64,000 nt of DNA from Actinomycetota bacterium. Lineage in GTDB: Bacteria > Actinomycetota > Thermoleophilia > Gaiellales > Gaiellaceae. Below the pieces are notes generated by a model. That model had not been told where the DNA came from, did not search any database, and worked only from the letters and a program-made list of their open reading frames with translations. Of the stretch, positions 9,064 to 17,879 are shown in pieces. Positions within the stretch are counted from its first letter, which is position 1. Every line of letters starts with the position of its first letter. The translations under genes and the position numbers were made by a program. The DNA is taken from contig JACDEU010000009.1 in the NCBI GenBank assembly GCA_013816245.1, positions 1 through 64,000 of the forward strand, read 5' to 3'.

Positions 9064-9507
9064 GTGCCGTACTCGGTCAGCGGTTCGTACTTCGAGTCGT
9101 GCAACTGTGACGCCATCTGCCCCTGTCGCATGGTGGACGGCGTGCGCGGAGGCCGGTCGACATACCGGATCTGTTACGGCGCGCTCACATGGCTCGTCGA
9201 GACCGGGCCGCAGGTAGGCGTGCTGCCCTGGGTGCGAAAGATGAGCCACCTCGTGGACGTGCGCCCGGACAGGATCGAGCTCGTCCCGCAGGGCGAGGGC
9301 TACGAGCTCAGGGTCGGCGAGGCCGTCCGCGCGCGGGCGACGCGACCCGTGTCGTCAGACGCGGTGGTTCGCTGCGTCATACCCGGCTACGACCAACCGG
9401 GACGCGAGCTGGTGGCAGACGAGCTCACGATTCGCGACGACCCGTTCAGCTGGGAGCTCCAGGACAACTGTGCGTTCGCGAGCCGGTTCGCCTACGCCTC
9501 CGAATAG
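9064..9507 (+). CDS. DUF1326-like protein
   Basis: The 147-residue protein begins YSVSGSYFESCNCDAICPC, the hallmark N-terminus of DUF1326 proteins, with the clustered cysteines. The C-terminal half is shorter than in typical members (about 200 aa), so this may be a compact subfamily. GTG 9064 is preceded by AGGGTGGGA at good spacing. The gene is divergent from lhr, with 57 bases between starts. No biochemical role is known for the family; the cysteine cluster suggests metal or redox binding, which is inference. Confidence 0.7.
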   Translation: MPYSVSGSYFESCNCDAICPCRMVDGVRGGRSTYRICYGALTWLVETGPQVGVLPWVRKMSHLVDVRPDRIELVPQGEGYELRVGEAVRARATRPVSSDAVVRCVIPGYDQPGRELVADELTIRDDPFSWELQDNCAFASRFAYASE

Positions 9508-9512
9508 CGGCG

Positions 9513-9725
9513 CTACTTTCCTCCGTAGGCGAAGTACAGTGTCAGCGCGATCGCCAGCAGGAGCACGAAGATCACTCCGAGCACGAGTGTGATGCCCGTG
9601 ATCGCGATTGCGGGAGTGCGCGCGCTGCGCCCCTCCTCGGCCTCGTGCTCGAGCGCCTTGGCGGTCTCGACGGGGTGCTCCGCCGCATGCACCACGCCCT
9701 TCGTCTTGTCCTGTGGATCGGCCAT
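9513..9725 (-). CDS. Small single-pass membrane protein
   Basis: The 70-residue protein has a polar, His/Lys/Glu-rich N-terminal 37 residues, a hydrophobic helix at about 40-65 and a short GGK tail. This suggests a cytoplasmic N-terminal segment and one C-terminal transmembrane helix. ATG 9725 lies 38 bases from the divergent HhH-GPD start. The family is not recognised, but codon use is coding-like. Confidence 0.65.
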   Translation of the reverse strand: MADPQDKTKGVVHAAEHPVETAKALEHEAEEGRSARTPAIAITGITLVLGVIFVLLLAIALTLYFAYGGK

Positions 9726-9751
9726 GCCTCCGAAAGTCTATGCCTGCCATC

Positions 9752-9757
9752 TAGGAT
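9752..9757 (+). promoter_or_regulatory. Putative -10 box, leaderless start at 9764
   Basis: TAGGAT ends 6 bases before GTG 9764, with no Shine-Dalgarno sequence in between. Confidence 0.4.
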
Positions 9758-9763
9758 CAGAGC

Positions 9764-10336
9764 GTGGCGACGAAGTCCCGACCTGCCGCGCTTCATTTCA
9801 CCGGCCACGACGAGGCCGACGCCCTGCTCGCCGAAGAGCCGCTCGCGCTGCTGATCGGCTTCGCGCTCGACCAGCAGGTGACCGTGCCGACCGCGTTCCT
9901 CGGACCGCTCAAGTTGAAGCAACGGCTCGGGTCGCTGGACGCGCGCGAGATCGCGGGGGCCGATCCTGGTGAGCTCGAGCGAATGTTCCGCGAGAAGCCC
10001 GCGATCCACCGTTTCCCGGGCTCGATGGCCAAGCGGGTGCAGGAGCTCGCCGCGGTCGTGGTCGACGAGTACGGCGGTCAGGCCGAGCGGATCTGGACGC
10101 AAGCGGCGGACAGCGCGGATCTGCGCAAGCGCATCTCTTCACTGCCCGGGTTCGGCGACATGAAGCTCAAGTCGCTGAGCGCCGTACTGGCAAAGCGGTT
10201 CGGGATCGATGCGGCGCAGGAGCTCGCCCCGAACCATCCCACGCTTGGCGACGTGGACTCGCCCGAGGCGCTCGAGGAGTATCAGGCAAAGAAGCGCGCG
10301 CACAAGGCCGAGATGCGCGCGAAGCGTCAAACCTAG
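9764..10336 (+). CDS. HhH-GPD family base-excision repair-like protein
   Basis: The 190-residue protein shows the HhH-GPD glycosylase fold. ALLIGFALDQQVTVPTAF corresponds to the entry helices, and LRKRISSLPGFGDMKLKSL to the helix-hairpin-helix and the GPD-loop region. It resembles the uncharacterised actinobacterial HhH-GPD subfamily. There is no iron-sulfur cysteine cluster. The lysine in the GFGDMKLKSL helix occupies the position of the lyase lysine in bifunctional enzymes, but the downstream catalytic aspartate is not obvious. Activity on DNA is therefore plausible rather than shown. It sits with nei and lhr in a repair-gene neighbourhood. Confidence 0.8.
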   Translation: MATKSRPAALHFTGHDEADALLAEEPLALLIGFALDQQVTVPTAFLGPLKLKQRLGSLDAREIAGADPGELERMFREKPAIHRFPGSMAKRVQELAAVVVDEYGGQAERIWTQAADSADLRKRISSLPGFGDMKLKSLSAVLAKRFGIDAAQELAPNHPTLGDVDSPEALEEYQAKKRAHKAEMRAKRQT

Positions 10337-10346
10337 CGACGCGAGC

Positions 10347-13300
10347 TTACGAGGCGGCAGCGAGCAGCGACTCGCACCTGCCGAGGTACCGGCGCGCTCC
10401 CACCGAGCGCCAGAAAGGAAGCGCGCGCTCCAGCTGCACAGCGGCGTCTGCGTGACGCCCCTCCTGGACCAGCCACTCTCCCGCCCACAGCCTGGCGAGT
10501 CCGACGGCCGAGACGGCACCGATCGACTCCAGCTGGCCCGCGGCCCGCTCGAAGTCCCGCTCGACGAACAGGCTCACGACTTCGAGCCACGGGACGGCAA
10601 CCGGAGCCTTGGCGACGGCGGTCGTCAAGCGCGCCTCCTCCCCGGCCGACCATGCCGCCAGCCAGACGTCGAGAAGCCAGGGCTCGAGATATCCCGACCG
10701 CGTCTCCATCCAGCTGTCCAGGAGCTCGGCTGTAACTCGTGCCGCGTCTTTCGTCTCCCCGAGCTCGGCATGGAGTCGTGCCCGGAAGGCGAGCGGACCG
10801 CAGAGACCCTGGAACGTCGATTTTCCCTGGACGAGTGCGACGGCCCGGTCGGCGTCTGCGACCCCGTCTTCGACCGCACCCTCTGCGATCAGCATGCGAG
10901 CCCGACAGACCCGCGTTTGCGCCTCGATCCAGAAAGGCGATTCCTCGTATCGGGGAATGAGCTCGTCGACGATTCGCCGGGCTTCTTGCCAGTTCCCTGC
11001 GAGCATGTGATCGTTCGCGATCTCCGTCGAGAGCCAGCGGATCGGTTCCTCGTAACCGATGTCCCGCGCGATCTGCAATGCCTCTCGATGCAGCTCGGCT
11101 GCACGTTGCAGTTGACCCTCGCATACGAGGACAGAGGCGAGGTTCCCGCAGGCACGCAGGTACTCGGGACCGCCCATCGTGCGCGCGATCTCGCGGCTGG
11201 CTTCGAGATCGTCGAGGCCTGCCCGGTCGCCCAAGGCGACCCGCGCGACGCCGATGTTGTTCAGCGCGTGCGCGCGCAACTGGTCGCTACCGGGCTTTTC
11301 CGCGAGCGCGAGCGCCCGGCGCCCAAGCGCCACCGCACGTTCGTTCTCGTCCCCGAGCATTGCGAAGCGCCCAAGGTTCGCCAGAACCAGCAGCGTGGCC
11401 TTCTCGTCCGTCATGCGTTCAGCGAGCTCCTCGGCGACCCTGAAGTGCTCGTTCGAGCCCGCCTGGTCACCCCGCAGCCAGCGGTATTCGCCGAGCAGCA
11501 CCTCCGCCCGGGCGGCGTCATGCACGTCACCTGCGAGCAGCGTTTCGCGCGCGCGGAGGAGCCGACGATCGCTCGAGACGTCGACGTACACGGACGCCTC
11601 GGCCTGCTCGAGCACCAGCCGCGGCCAATCGGGATCGTCCTCCGGCGTCAGCTCGACGGCTGCCTCGAAGAACCGGGCCGCATTCATGAAGGCGTTCAGA
11701 GCGACGGCACGCCGGCCGGCGTCGCGCAACGCGACCCGGGCGCGACCAATCACCTCGGTCATGTCGCGACCAGCGGCGCGGCCGTACTCCAGCGCGTTCG
11801 CATAGTGATGCGCTAGCAGTTCGGCGGCGTCTTCGCTGCGCACATTCCGCTCGATCCACTCCGCCACTTGCTCGTGCCTCTCCGAGCGCATCGCACGGGG
11901 GATCTGCGCATATGCGACGTCCCGCACCAGCACGTGGCGGAATGCGTACTGAAGCTCACCCTCTACCGAAGACCGTCGCTCACGGCGGACGAATTCCTTG
12001 CGCTCGAGCCCCCGGAGGGCGTCGCCAAGCGAGGATGCATCGCGGTCGGCGATCAGCGCACCCGGCCAGAACACCTTCCCGACCACTGCGGCGTCCTGCA
12101 GCAGCTCCTTCTCTGTTCGCGTCAGCGCATCGAGGCGTGCCGAGATAAGACCTTGAACCGAATCGGGCACCTCGATTTCTCTGCCTTGGTGGAGATCCCC
12201 GCGCTCCGCGACCATCCGAGCGAACTCCTCGGCATACAGCGGATTTCCGCCGGCCCGGGCCAGGACGGCCGACTGCACGTCCGCCGGGAGGACAGAGCGC
12301 TCCAGGATGGCGTGGACGAGCTCAGCCGTCTCACCTTCGGACAGCGGCGCGAGCGACAAGGTCGTGGCATTCGTCTTGCCACCACCCCAGTGAGGACGGC
12401 GCGCAAGGAGCTCGGGGCGCGCTGTCGCGACGACCAGCAGAGACAGGTCGGTCGCCCAGTCCACAAGGGAATCGACGAAATCGAGCAGGCCTTCGTCGGC
12501 CCAGTGGAGATCCTCGAAGACGAGGACGGTCGCGCGCTCGGCGGCGAGTCCTTCCACGAAGCGGCGCCAGGCCGCAAACGCCTCGCCCCGGCGGTCACCC
12601 CCGGAGGGGTCGTCGGCGACTCCGACGAGCGGCTGCAGCATCGTTCGCAGCCACTCGATCTCCTGCTCGCTGCACACGCGCGCGACCGTCTCGCGGAGCT
12701 TCGACTCCGCGACAGCAGCTGGGTCGCTTTCGAGGATCCCGGCCTCCCCCTTGACCATCTCGCCCAATGCCCAGTAGCTCACGCCTTCGCCGTAGGGAAG
12801 TGAGCGACCCTGGCGCCAACGGGTCAGCTCCGGTTCCGCCTCGATTCGAGCCGACAGCTCTTGCACGAGTCGACTCTTCCCCATGCCGGGAACACCGACG
12901 ATCGTGACGAGCTGCGGTTCATGCTCTGCGCGCGCGCGTCCAAGCGCGTCGAGCAGCAGGTCCAGCTCGCGCCGACGACCGACCAGTCGAGTCGGCGGCT
13001 CCAGGTCGACATCGACGCCGAACAGCGACCGCGCGGACACCGCCTCCCAAACCGGAACAGGCTCCTGCTTTCCCTTTGCCTGCACGGGTTCGCACTCGCG
13101 GTACTCGATGCGTCCTTCGGTGGCACGGTAGGTCTTCTCGCCGACGAGGATCCCGTTGACGGGTGCCGCCGTTTGCAGGCGGGCCGCCGTGTTGATCACG
13201 TCTCCTGCCACGAGACCCTCGCCTGTGTCCGCGCGCGCGTCGACGCTGACGAGGGCCTCGCCGGTATTCACGGCGAGCCTGACGTCGACGCCCTCCTCTT

Positions 13301-13658
13301 CCAGCGCCCAGTCGCGTATGGCCAAGGCCGAGCGCACTGCGCGCTCGGGATCGTCTTCGTGCACGAGGGGAGCTCCGAAGACGGCGACCACTGCGTCGCC
13401 GATGAACTTCTCGACAGTGCCTCCCCGGCGCTCGAGCTCCGACCTGACGCGCACGTGATATGACGACAGTTCCGCGCGGACGTCCTCGGGATCCAGCTGC
13501 TCTGCGCGGCCCGTCGACCCGACGAGGTCGCAGAACACGATGGTGACGATCTTGCGCTCCTCGATCGGCCGGACAGCCGGGGCGAGGCGCGTTCCGCACT
13601 CGGAGCAGAACTTCGCCTCCGGCGCATTCTCCGAGCCGCAGGATGGACACGTAAGCAT
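10347..13658 (-). CDS. Class III adenylate/guanylate cyclase with AAA-type ATPase and TPR domains
   Basis: This 1103-residue signalling protein begins with a double-CxxC zinc ribbon (Cys 4, 7, 18, 21). The class III cyclase domain follows, with metal aspartates Asp44 (VFCDLVGST) and Asp88 (EKFIGDAV), substrate lysine Lys84 and transition-state NTAAR at 156-160, so all key residues are present. An AAA/STAND ATPase follows with Walker A GVPGMGKS (255-262) and Walker B VLVFEDLHWAD. About 500 residues of TPR repeats complete it. The paralogous tail at 1-1002 suggests an expanded family. A TACGCT box 6 bases before ATG 13658 suggests a leaderless mRNA. The signal it senses is unknown. Confidence 0.9.
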   Translation of the reverse strand: MLTCPSCGSENAPEAKFCSECGTRLAPAVRPIEERKIVTIVFCDLVGSTGRAEQLDPEDVRAELSSYHVRVRSELERRGGTVEKFIGDAVVAVFGAPLVHEDDPERAVRSALAIRDWALEEEGVDVRLAVNTGEALVSVDARADTGEGLVAGDVINTAARLQTAAPVNGILVGEKTYRATEGRIEYRECEPVQAKGKQEPVPVWEAVSARSLFGVDVDLEPPTRLVGRRRELDLLLDALGRARAEHEPQLVTIVGVPGMGKSRLVQELSARIEAEPELTRWRQGRSLPYGEGVSYWALGEMVKGEAGILESDPAAVAESKLRETVARVCSEQEIEWLRTMLQPLVGVADDPSGGDRRGEAFAAWRRFVEGLAAERATVLVFEDLHWADEGLLDFVDSLVDWATDLSLLVVATARPELLARRPHWGGGKTNATTLSLAPLSEGETAELVHAILERSVLPADVQSAVLARAGGNPLYAEEFARMVAERGDLHQGREIEVPDSVQGLISARLDALTRTEKELLQDAAVVGKVFWPGALIADRDASSLGDALRGLERKEFVRRERRSSVEGELQYAFRHVLVRDVAYAQIPRAMRSERHEQVAEWIERNVRSEDAAELLAHHYANALEYGRAAGRDMTEVIGRARVALRDAGRRAVALNAFMNAARFFEAAVELTPEDDPDWPRLVLEQAEASVYVDVSSDRRLLRARETLLAGDVHDAARAEVLLGEYRWLRGDQAGSNEHFRVAEELAERMTDEKATLLVLANLGRFAMLGDENERAVALGRRALALAEKPGSDQLRAHALNNIGVARVALGDRAGLDDLEASREIARTMGGPEYLRACGNLASVLVCEGQLQRAAELHREALQIARDIGYEEPIRWLSTEIANDHMLAGNWQEARRIVDELIPRYEESPFWIEAQTRVCRARMLIAEGAVEDGVADADRAVALVQGKSTFQGLCGPLAFRARLHAELGETKDAARVTAELLDSWMETRSGYLEPWLLDVWLAAWSAGEEARLTTAVAKAPVAVPWLEVVSLFVERDFERAAGQLESIGAVSAVGLARLWAGEWLVQEGRHADAAVQLERALPFWRSVGARRYLGRCESLLAAAS

Positions 13659-13664
13659 CGGCGA

Positions 13665-13670
13665 AGCGTA
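13665..13670 (-). promoter_or_regulatory. Putative -10 box of the leaderless cyclase gene
   Basis: TACGCT (minus strand) ends 6 bases before ATG 13658. No Shine-Dalgarno sequence is seen. Confidence 0.35.
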
Positions 13671-13694
13671 CGCCGAGGGGGGCGGGGTTGCCTA

Positions 13695-14427
13695 CTAGTG
13701 CGTGTTCAGGTCCGGCTTCAAGAGCGGGCACATGAAACCGAACTGAGAGCTCGGCTGGAACGACGCCGAGTCGGCGGTCGGGCTCCCGAACCACTCGTTA
13801 CGAACCGGCGCCTTCACCTTCTTCCCCGTCAGTCCGCCGTTGTCGATCCTGAGCACATCGACACCGCGGTACGCATCCGCCGTGTAGACGATCTCGCCGT
13901 TCGAGTCGGTCGGCGACCAGTAGGCGGCCCACGTCGAGCCGTTGGCCGGGATGTAGTACCCGACCTGTGTAATGGCGGTGGGCGTGCGGTAGTCGAGGAA
14001 GCGAACACCCTGCTCGTACCAGCCGACCGCCGCGAAGCCGTCCTTGGCGTCGAACCAGGGGCCTGAGAGCAGTCCGGCTTGACGAAGTTCGCGATGTGGC
14101 CGGAGCCCCGGCCGCTTCCGGTCAGGCCGAGCGGGAGAATCGCAATCACGGAGGGTGAGGTCCTGTTCGCGATGCTGACGACGTACATGATCGACCCGAG
14201 GTCCTTCGCCTCACGCTCGTTCACCACCGTCAGGATGTTCCCACAGAGGTCGACGTCCTCGTTCTCGAAGTGGGGCAACGGCAGCGCGCGCCGGCGACCG
14301 TGGGCGAGCCCGCCTGCGCGATGTCGAGCACGGTGATGCCACCCCAACACGCGGCCCACGCTGCAACTGCGGCCAAAGCTAGTGCGGCCAGAAGTCCCTG
14401 GCTCGCTGACCACGGTTCTCCATACAT
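13695..14427 (-). pseudogene. Frameshifted secreted LVIVD-repeat-like protein
   Basis: ATG 14427 follows a good AGGGGG ribosome site and opens a signal peptide and GGITVLDIAQAG. The reading frame then shifts near 14285 to continue as LPHFENEDVDLCGNI through GSGRGSGHIANFVKPD. It shifts again near 14075 to WFDAKDGFAAVGWYEQGVRF and GYYIPANGSTWAAYW, stopping at 13695. The joined product resembles secreted LVIVD/beta-propeller proteins, but at about 240 residues it is much shorter than usual (400+), so internal sequence is also missing. It is a decayed gene, or two sequencing errors plus a deletion. Confidence 0.65.
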
Positions 14428-14563
14428 CCCCCTGTTTTCGTGCCCTTGGCGCTGCCGGGCGATAGTCTCCTCGATCGGTATTCCGGCCGGCTGTTTTTAA
14501 ACCCAGGCTCTGAGCCGGCAACCATGCGTATTCTTCGACCCTCATGCGGCGGGCGAAGCGAAG

Positions 14564-15607
14564 CTGATTCAGGTCGAGACACTCACCGACGGTGGCCAGA
14601 ACGCCGTCGATGTCGCGCGCAAGATCGCCGCGTTCCTGGACGGCGCGAAGGAGACGCTCGAGCTCGCGCTCTACGACATCCGCCTGCATGACAAGACCGC
14701 CGACATAGTGCGGGGCGCGCTCATCGGCGCGCACGAGCGCGGAGTCAACGTTCGGCTCGTCTACAACGTCGACGAGGTCGACGAGCGTCCGCCCGTGCCG
14801 CCGCCCCCGAAGACCGAACCGTCACTGATCGAGTCGCTGCCGTTCGAGACTGCGGGAATTCCCGGGTGGCCGGACCTGATGCATCACAAATATGTCGTGC
14901 GAGACCGCGATGCGATCTGGTCGGGATCGACGAACTGGACCGACGACTCGTGGACGCGTGAGGAGAACGTGATCGTCGTCGTCGAGTCGACCGGAGTTGC
15001 GATTCGCTTCCAGGACGACTTCGCGCAGTTGTGGAAGAAGCGCAAGGTCTCGGCGTCGGGGAGGGTGTCGACGGATCCGATCCGTGTCGGCGATGCTTCG
15101 GTGCGGACGTGGTTTTCGCCGAAGCGCGGCGAGAAGCTGGCGCATCGGATCGCTGACCTGATCGGGGGCGCGGAGCGGCGGGTTCGGGTCGCGTCGCCTG
15201 TGATCACGTCCGGGCCGATCCTAGGAACGCTCGCGGAGGTGGCCGCCGACGGGAAGGTCGATCTGGCCGGAGTCGTGGACTCGACTCAGATCCACGAGGT
15301 GCTCGGGCAGTGGCGCGTGAACGGCAACATCACCTGGAAGGCTCCGTCACTCAAGTTCCTGCTCCAGCGCGCGACGTTCTCCGGCAAGCGTTCGACGCCG
15401 TACGCGCCGGGGGCGGTGCACGACTACATGCACGCAAAGGTGACGGTCGCCGACGACACGGTCTTCATCGGCAGCTTCAATCTGTCCCACTCGGGCGAGA
15501 CGAATGCGGAGAACGTCCTGGAGATCGAGGATGCGGCGCTCGCCGAGCGGATGGCCGGGTTCGTCGACTCGATCCGCGCGAAGTATCCGCCGCTAGCGCT
15601 GAACTAG
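14564..15607 (+). CDS. Phospholipase D-like (HKD) protein with unclear start
   Basis: Two HxKx4D motifs mark the phosphodiesterase fold: MHHKYVVRD and later MHAKVTVAD. Each is followed by the helper motif (GSTNW, GSFNLS). Substrates of this superfamily include lipids and nucleic acids; here none can be assigned. GTG 14708 is the first canonical start. However, clear coding continues upstream in the same frame (VETLTDGGQNAVDVARK, then LELALYDIRL, the first core strand) to at least 14564, where only CTG is available. The 5' end has therefore been damaged, or a rare start is used; an ATG at 14524 would need a frameshift. It lies beside a decayed gene. Confidence 0.75.
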   Translation: MIQVETLTDGGQNAVDVARKIAAFLDGAKETLELALYDIRLHDKTADIVRGALIGAHERGVNVRLVYNVDEVDERPPVPPPPKTEPSLIESLPFETAGIPGWPDLMHHKYVVRDRDAIWSGSTNWTDDSWTREENVIVVVESTGVAIRFQDDFAQLWKKRKVSASGRVSTDPIRVGDASVRTWFSPKRGEKLAHRIADLIGGAERRVRVASPVITSGPILGTLAEVAADGKVDLAGVVDSTQIHEVLGQWRVNGNITWKAPSLKFLLQRATFSGKRSTPYAPGAVHDYMHAKVTVADDTVFIGSFNLSHSGETNAENVLEIEDAALAERMAGFVDSIRAKYPPLALN

Positions 15608-16513
15608 CTCGCGCGGGTTCGGCAGCGGCGTCAGGAGGGGCTCGACGCGCTCGCGCAGATGCTCGTAGTCCGGCGGGAGCGAGAGGCGTTCACCGAGGGT
15701 CTCGAGCGGCTCGTCGACGATGAAGCCCGGGCCGATCGTCGCGATCTCGAAGAGGACGCCGCTCGGCTCGCGGAAGTAAATCGACTTGAAGTAGAAGCGG
15801 TCGATGACGGGGGTCGGGTGCGCACCGGCGGCGGCGACGCGCTCCTGCCAGGCCTCGTGTTCCTCGGGCGGTGATGCCCAGGCGACGTGGTGGACGGTGC
15901 CCGCGCCGGGAATTCCGGGGTCACCGGGCGGGATGTCGTAGGCGTACCACGAGCCGCGCTTCGCGCCACGCACCTCCCAGGTGTTGTCGCCTTTCGGCTG
16001 GAAGGCCAGGGTCTCTTCGAGCAGGCGTCGACTTGGCTCAGGGTCCGCGTAGGCGCGCACGCCGTCGAAGCCCTGGAGTGCAAGCTCCTTGGGGATCTGT
16101 GGATGGTCCGCGGTCAGCGGCTCGTCGTCGGTCTGCACCACGGCGATCTCGTAGCCGAGCCCCTCCGGGTCCTCGAAGCGGAGCCCGCTGTCGGCGCGTT
16201 GGGTGGGTACGTTCTCCGCTGCGAGGCGTTCCTCCCAGAAGGCGAGCGCCTCGTCGGAACCGACGCGGAAGACGATTCGGTGCACCATTCCGGCTCCCGC
16301 GCTGCCACGGCGTGCGTGCGGGTACTCGAAGAACGTCAGGTCACTTCCCGCGCTGCCTCTCTCGTCGGCGTAGAAGAGGTGGTAGACGGTCGGATCGTCC
16401 TGGTTCACCGACTTCTTGACGAGCCGGAGGCCGAGGACGCGGACGTAGAAGTCGACGTTGCCCGCCGCGTCGGCCGTGATGCACGTTACATGGTGGATTC
16501 CCTCGAACTGCAT
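15593..16513 (-). CDS. Ring-cleaving extradiol dioxygenase, glyoxalase (VOC) fold, MhqO/MhqA-like
   Basis: The 306-residue protein holds two VOC modules. The metal ligands expected are His in GIHHVTCIT, His in GTVHHVAWAS and Glu in GVLFEIATIGPGF. This pattern and length match the hydroquinone/catechol-cleaving dioxygenases (MhqA/MhqO/CatE). The start is ATG 16513, or ATG 16543 ten codons earlier. It is divergent from a carboxylesterase/phospholipase-type hydrolase, the same gene pairing as mhqO/mhqD in firmicutes, which supports a role in quinone or catechol detoxification. The family is firm; the exact substrate is inferred. Confidence 0.82.
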   Translation of the reverse strand: MQFEGIHHVTCITADAAGNVDFYVRVLGLRLVKKSVNQDDPTVYHLFYADERGSAGSDLTFFEYPHARRGSAGAGMVHRIVFRVGSDEALAFWEERLAAENVPTQRADSGLRFEDPEGLGYEIAVVQTDDEPLTADHPQIPKELALQGFDGVRAYADPEPSRRLLEETLAFQPKGDNTWEVRGAKRGSWYAYDIPPGDPGIPGAGTVHHVAWASPPEEHEAWQERVAAAGAHPTPVIDRFYFKSIYFREPSGVLFEIATIGPGFIVDEPLETLGERLSLPPDYEHLRERVEPLLTPLPNPRELVQR

Positions 16514-16552
16514 CAGCCGTTTGGACTCTACCGCGGAGGTCATGATCCAGGG

Positions 16553-17191
16553 ATGGCGTTGACGGCGCGTGTGCGGCCCGCTGCAGGCGAGCCCGAGGGA
16601 GCGCTCGTTTTGTTTCATGGTCGCGGCGCGGACGAGCACGATCTCTTTCCCTTGCTGGACGCTCTGGACCCCGAGCGGCGGCTGGTCGGCGCGACGCCGC
16701 GTGGGCCGCTGTCGCTGCCGCCGGGGGGAGCGCACTGGTACGTGCTGGGTGGGATCGGCACGCCGGAGGCTCGGACGTTCGAGGCGAGCTACGCGGCGGC
16801 GTCGGAGTGGCTCGAGGGGTTTCTGCAGGAGCAGAGCTTGGGGTACGAGCGCCTCGTGCTGGGCGGCTTCTCGCAGGGCGGCGTGATGTCGTACGCGCTC
16901 GGGCTCGGACAAGGTCGGCCGCGACCGGTTGCGCTGACGGTCTTCAGCAGCTTCATTCCTACGGTGGACGGGTTCGAGCTCGATCTGTCGACGCCCTTGC
17001 CGCCGGTTGCGATCGGCCATGGGTCGCTGGATCCTGTGATCGGAGTCGAGTGGGGCCGTCAAGCGCGCGAAGTGCTCGAGGCGGGTGCGGAGGTGTTGTA
17101 TCGCGAGACGCCGATGGGCCACCAGCTCGATCCGTCGTTCGTCGGCGAAGTGGCCGAGTGGCTGCGGGGGATCATTCCGCGGCGCGGATGA
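16553..17191 (+). CDS. Phospholipase/carboxylesterase family alpha/beta hydrolase, MhqD-like
   Basis: The 212-residue alpha/beta hydrolase has the oxyanion region LFHGRGADEHDLFPL, the nucleophile elbow GGFSQGGVMSY (Ser), the acid in GSLDPVIG (Asp) and the base in GHQLDP (His), so the triad is complete. It belongs to the Abhydrolase_2 family that includes YtpA/MhqD-type hydrolases. ATG 16553 is chosen; sequence upstream in frame is antisense to the dioxygenase. Divergent placement with the dioxygenase suggests it hydrolyses the ring-cleavage product (inference). It overlaps the convergent transposase by 20 bases. Confidence 0.87.
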   Translation: MALTARVRPAAGEPEGALVLFHGRGADEHDLFPLLDALDPERRLVGATPRGPLSLPPGGAHWYVLGGIGTPEARTFEASYAAASEWLEGFLQEQSLGYERLVLGGFSQGGVMSYALGLGQGRPRPVALTVFSSFIPTVDGFELDLSTPLPPVAIGHGSLDPVIGVEWGRQAREVLEAGAEVLYRETPMGHQLDPSFVGEVAEWLRGIIPRRG

Positions 17192-17717
17192 ATGCGGCGA
17201 AGCGTTTACGCGCGATGTCGAGGCGGCGGCCGAACTCGTTAAGCAGCATCGTCGAGAGCCGCGGGCCCTTCGTCGTCAGGCCCATCATCTTTCGGTAGCT
17301 GGTCCACTTCCAGTCAGCTGCAGTCGTGCACATTCCGGCCCTAACCGGGTTGAGCAGGATGTAGCGAGCGGTTTCGTAGAGGTGCCAGTCGGTCTCGATC
17401 AGATCCGACCAGAAGCGCCGTTCGAAGACGTGTCCCTCGTATCCGTGTCGCCCGTCGTACCACTGTCCGTAGCAGCCGTTCAGGTATTGCATGCCTTCCG
17501 AGACGGTCGGCTCGACGGTCGTCACCAGCAGGGGGAAGTGATTCGTCGTCAGGCACCATGAGTGCAACTCCCATGCGTAGCGCTCGATCGTCTCGTCGAG
17601 CAGTCCGAGAAAGACCTTGCGGGACTCGTCGTCCGTGTAGATGGGCAGCTTCCGAACACCGCGGCTGACGAGGTGGTAAATCCCTCCTGGGACCTGGGGT
17701 CGTAGAGGACGGGGCAT
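17172..17717 (-). mobile_element. REP-associated tyrosine transposase (Y1_Tnp/RAYT), HUH motif degraded
   Basis: The 181-residue Y1 single-strand transposase begins MPRPLRPQVPGGIYHLVSRG, the family N-terminus. It shows the GHVFERRFWSDLI and YETARYILLNPVRAG blocks and a WKWTSYRKMMG end. The expected HUH metal motif (usually NHYHLL) reads NHFPLL here, so the second histidine is replaced by proline, and catalysis may be lost. The probable catalytic tyrosine lies in NGCYGQWYDGRHG. ATG 17717 has AAAGGACAGG upstream. A perfect 19-base palindrome lies 21 bases upstream. RAYTs normally mobilise such short REP palindromes. Confidence 0.85.
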
Positions 17718-17738
17718 CCTGTCCTTTCGGGGCGCTGT

Positions 17739-17757
17739 CTTTGGGTCAGACCCAAAG
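17739..17757. repeat. Perfect palindrome CTTTGGGTC-A-GACCCAAAG
   Basis: A 9-bp perfect stem around a single base sits just upstream of the Y1 transposase. Position and form fit the REP element recognised by a RAYT. I found only a half-site-like relative near 31957 elsewhere in the window. Confidence 0.65.
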
Positions 17758-17879
17758 AAATGTCGGCATGTGGTGCGCCCGCCGTACTGGGCCAAAAGGG
17801 TCGTTTCACGGTACGGCTTGCGGTGTCACGCGAACGCGCCTGATTTGGGACAACTCGCGCGCGAGCGCGAATGAACGCC

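Noticed and set aside
10209-11816. A 535-codon plus-strand frame opposite the cyclase TPR region
   Set aside because: Antisense shadow of a clear TPR protein; Arg/Pro-rich low-complexity translation.
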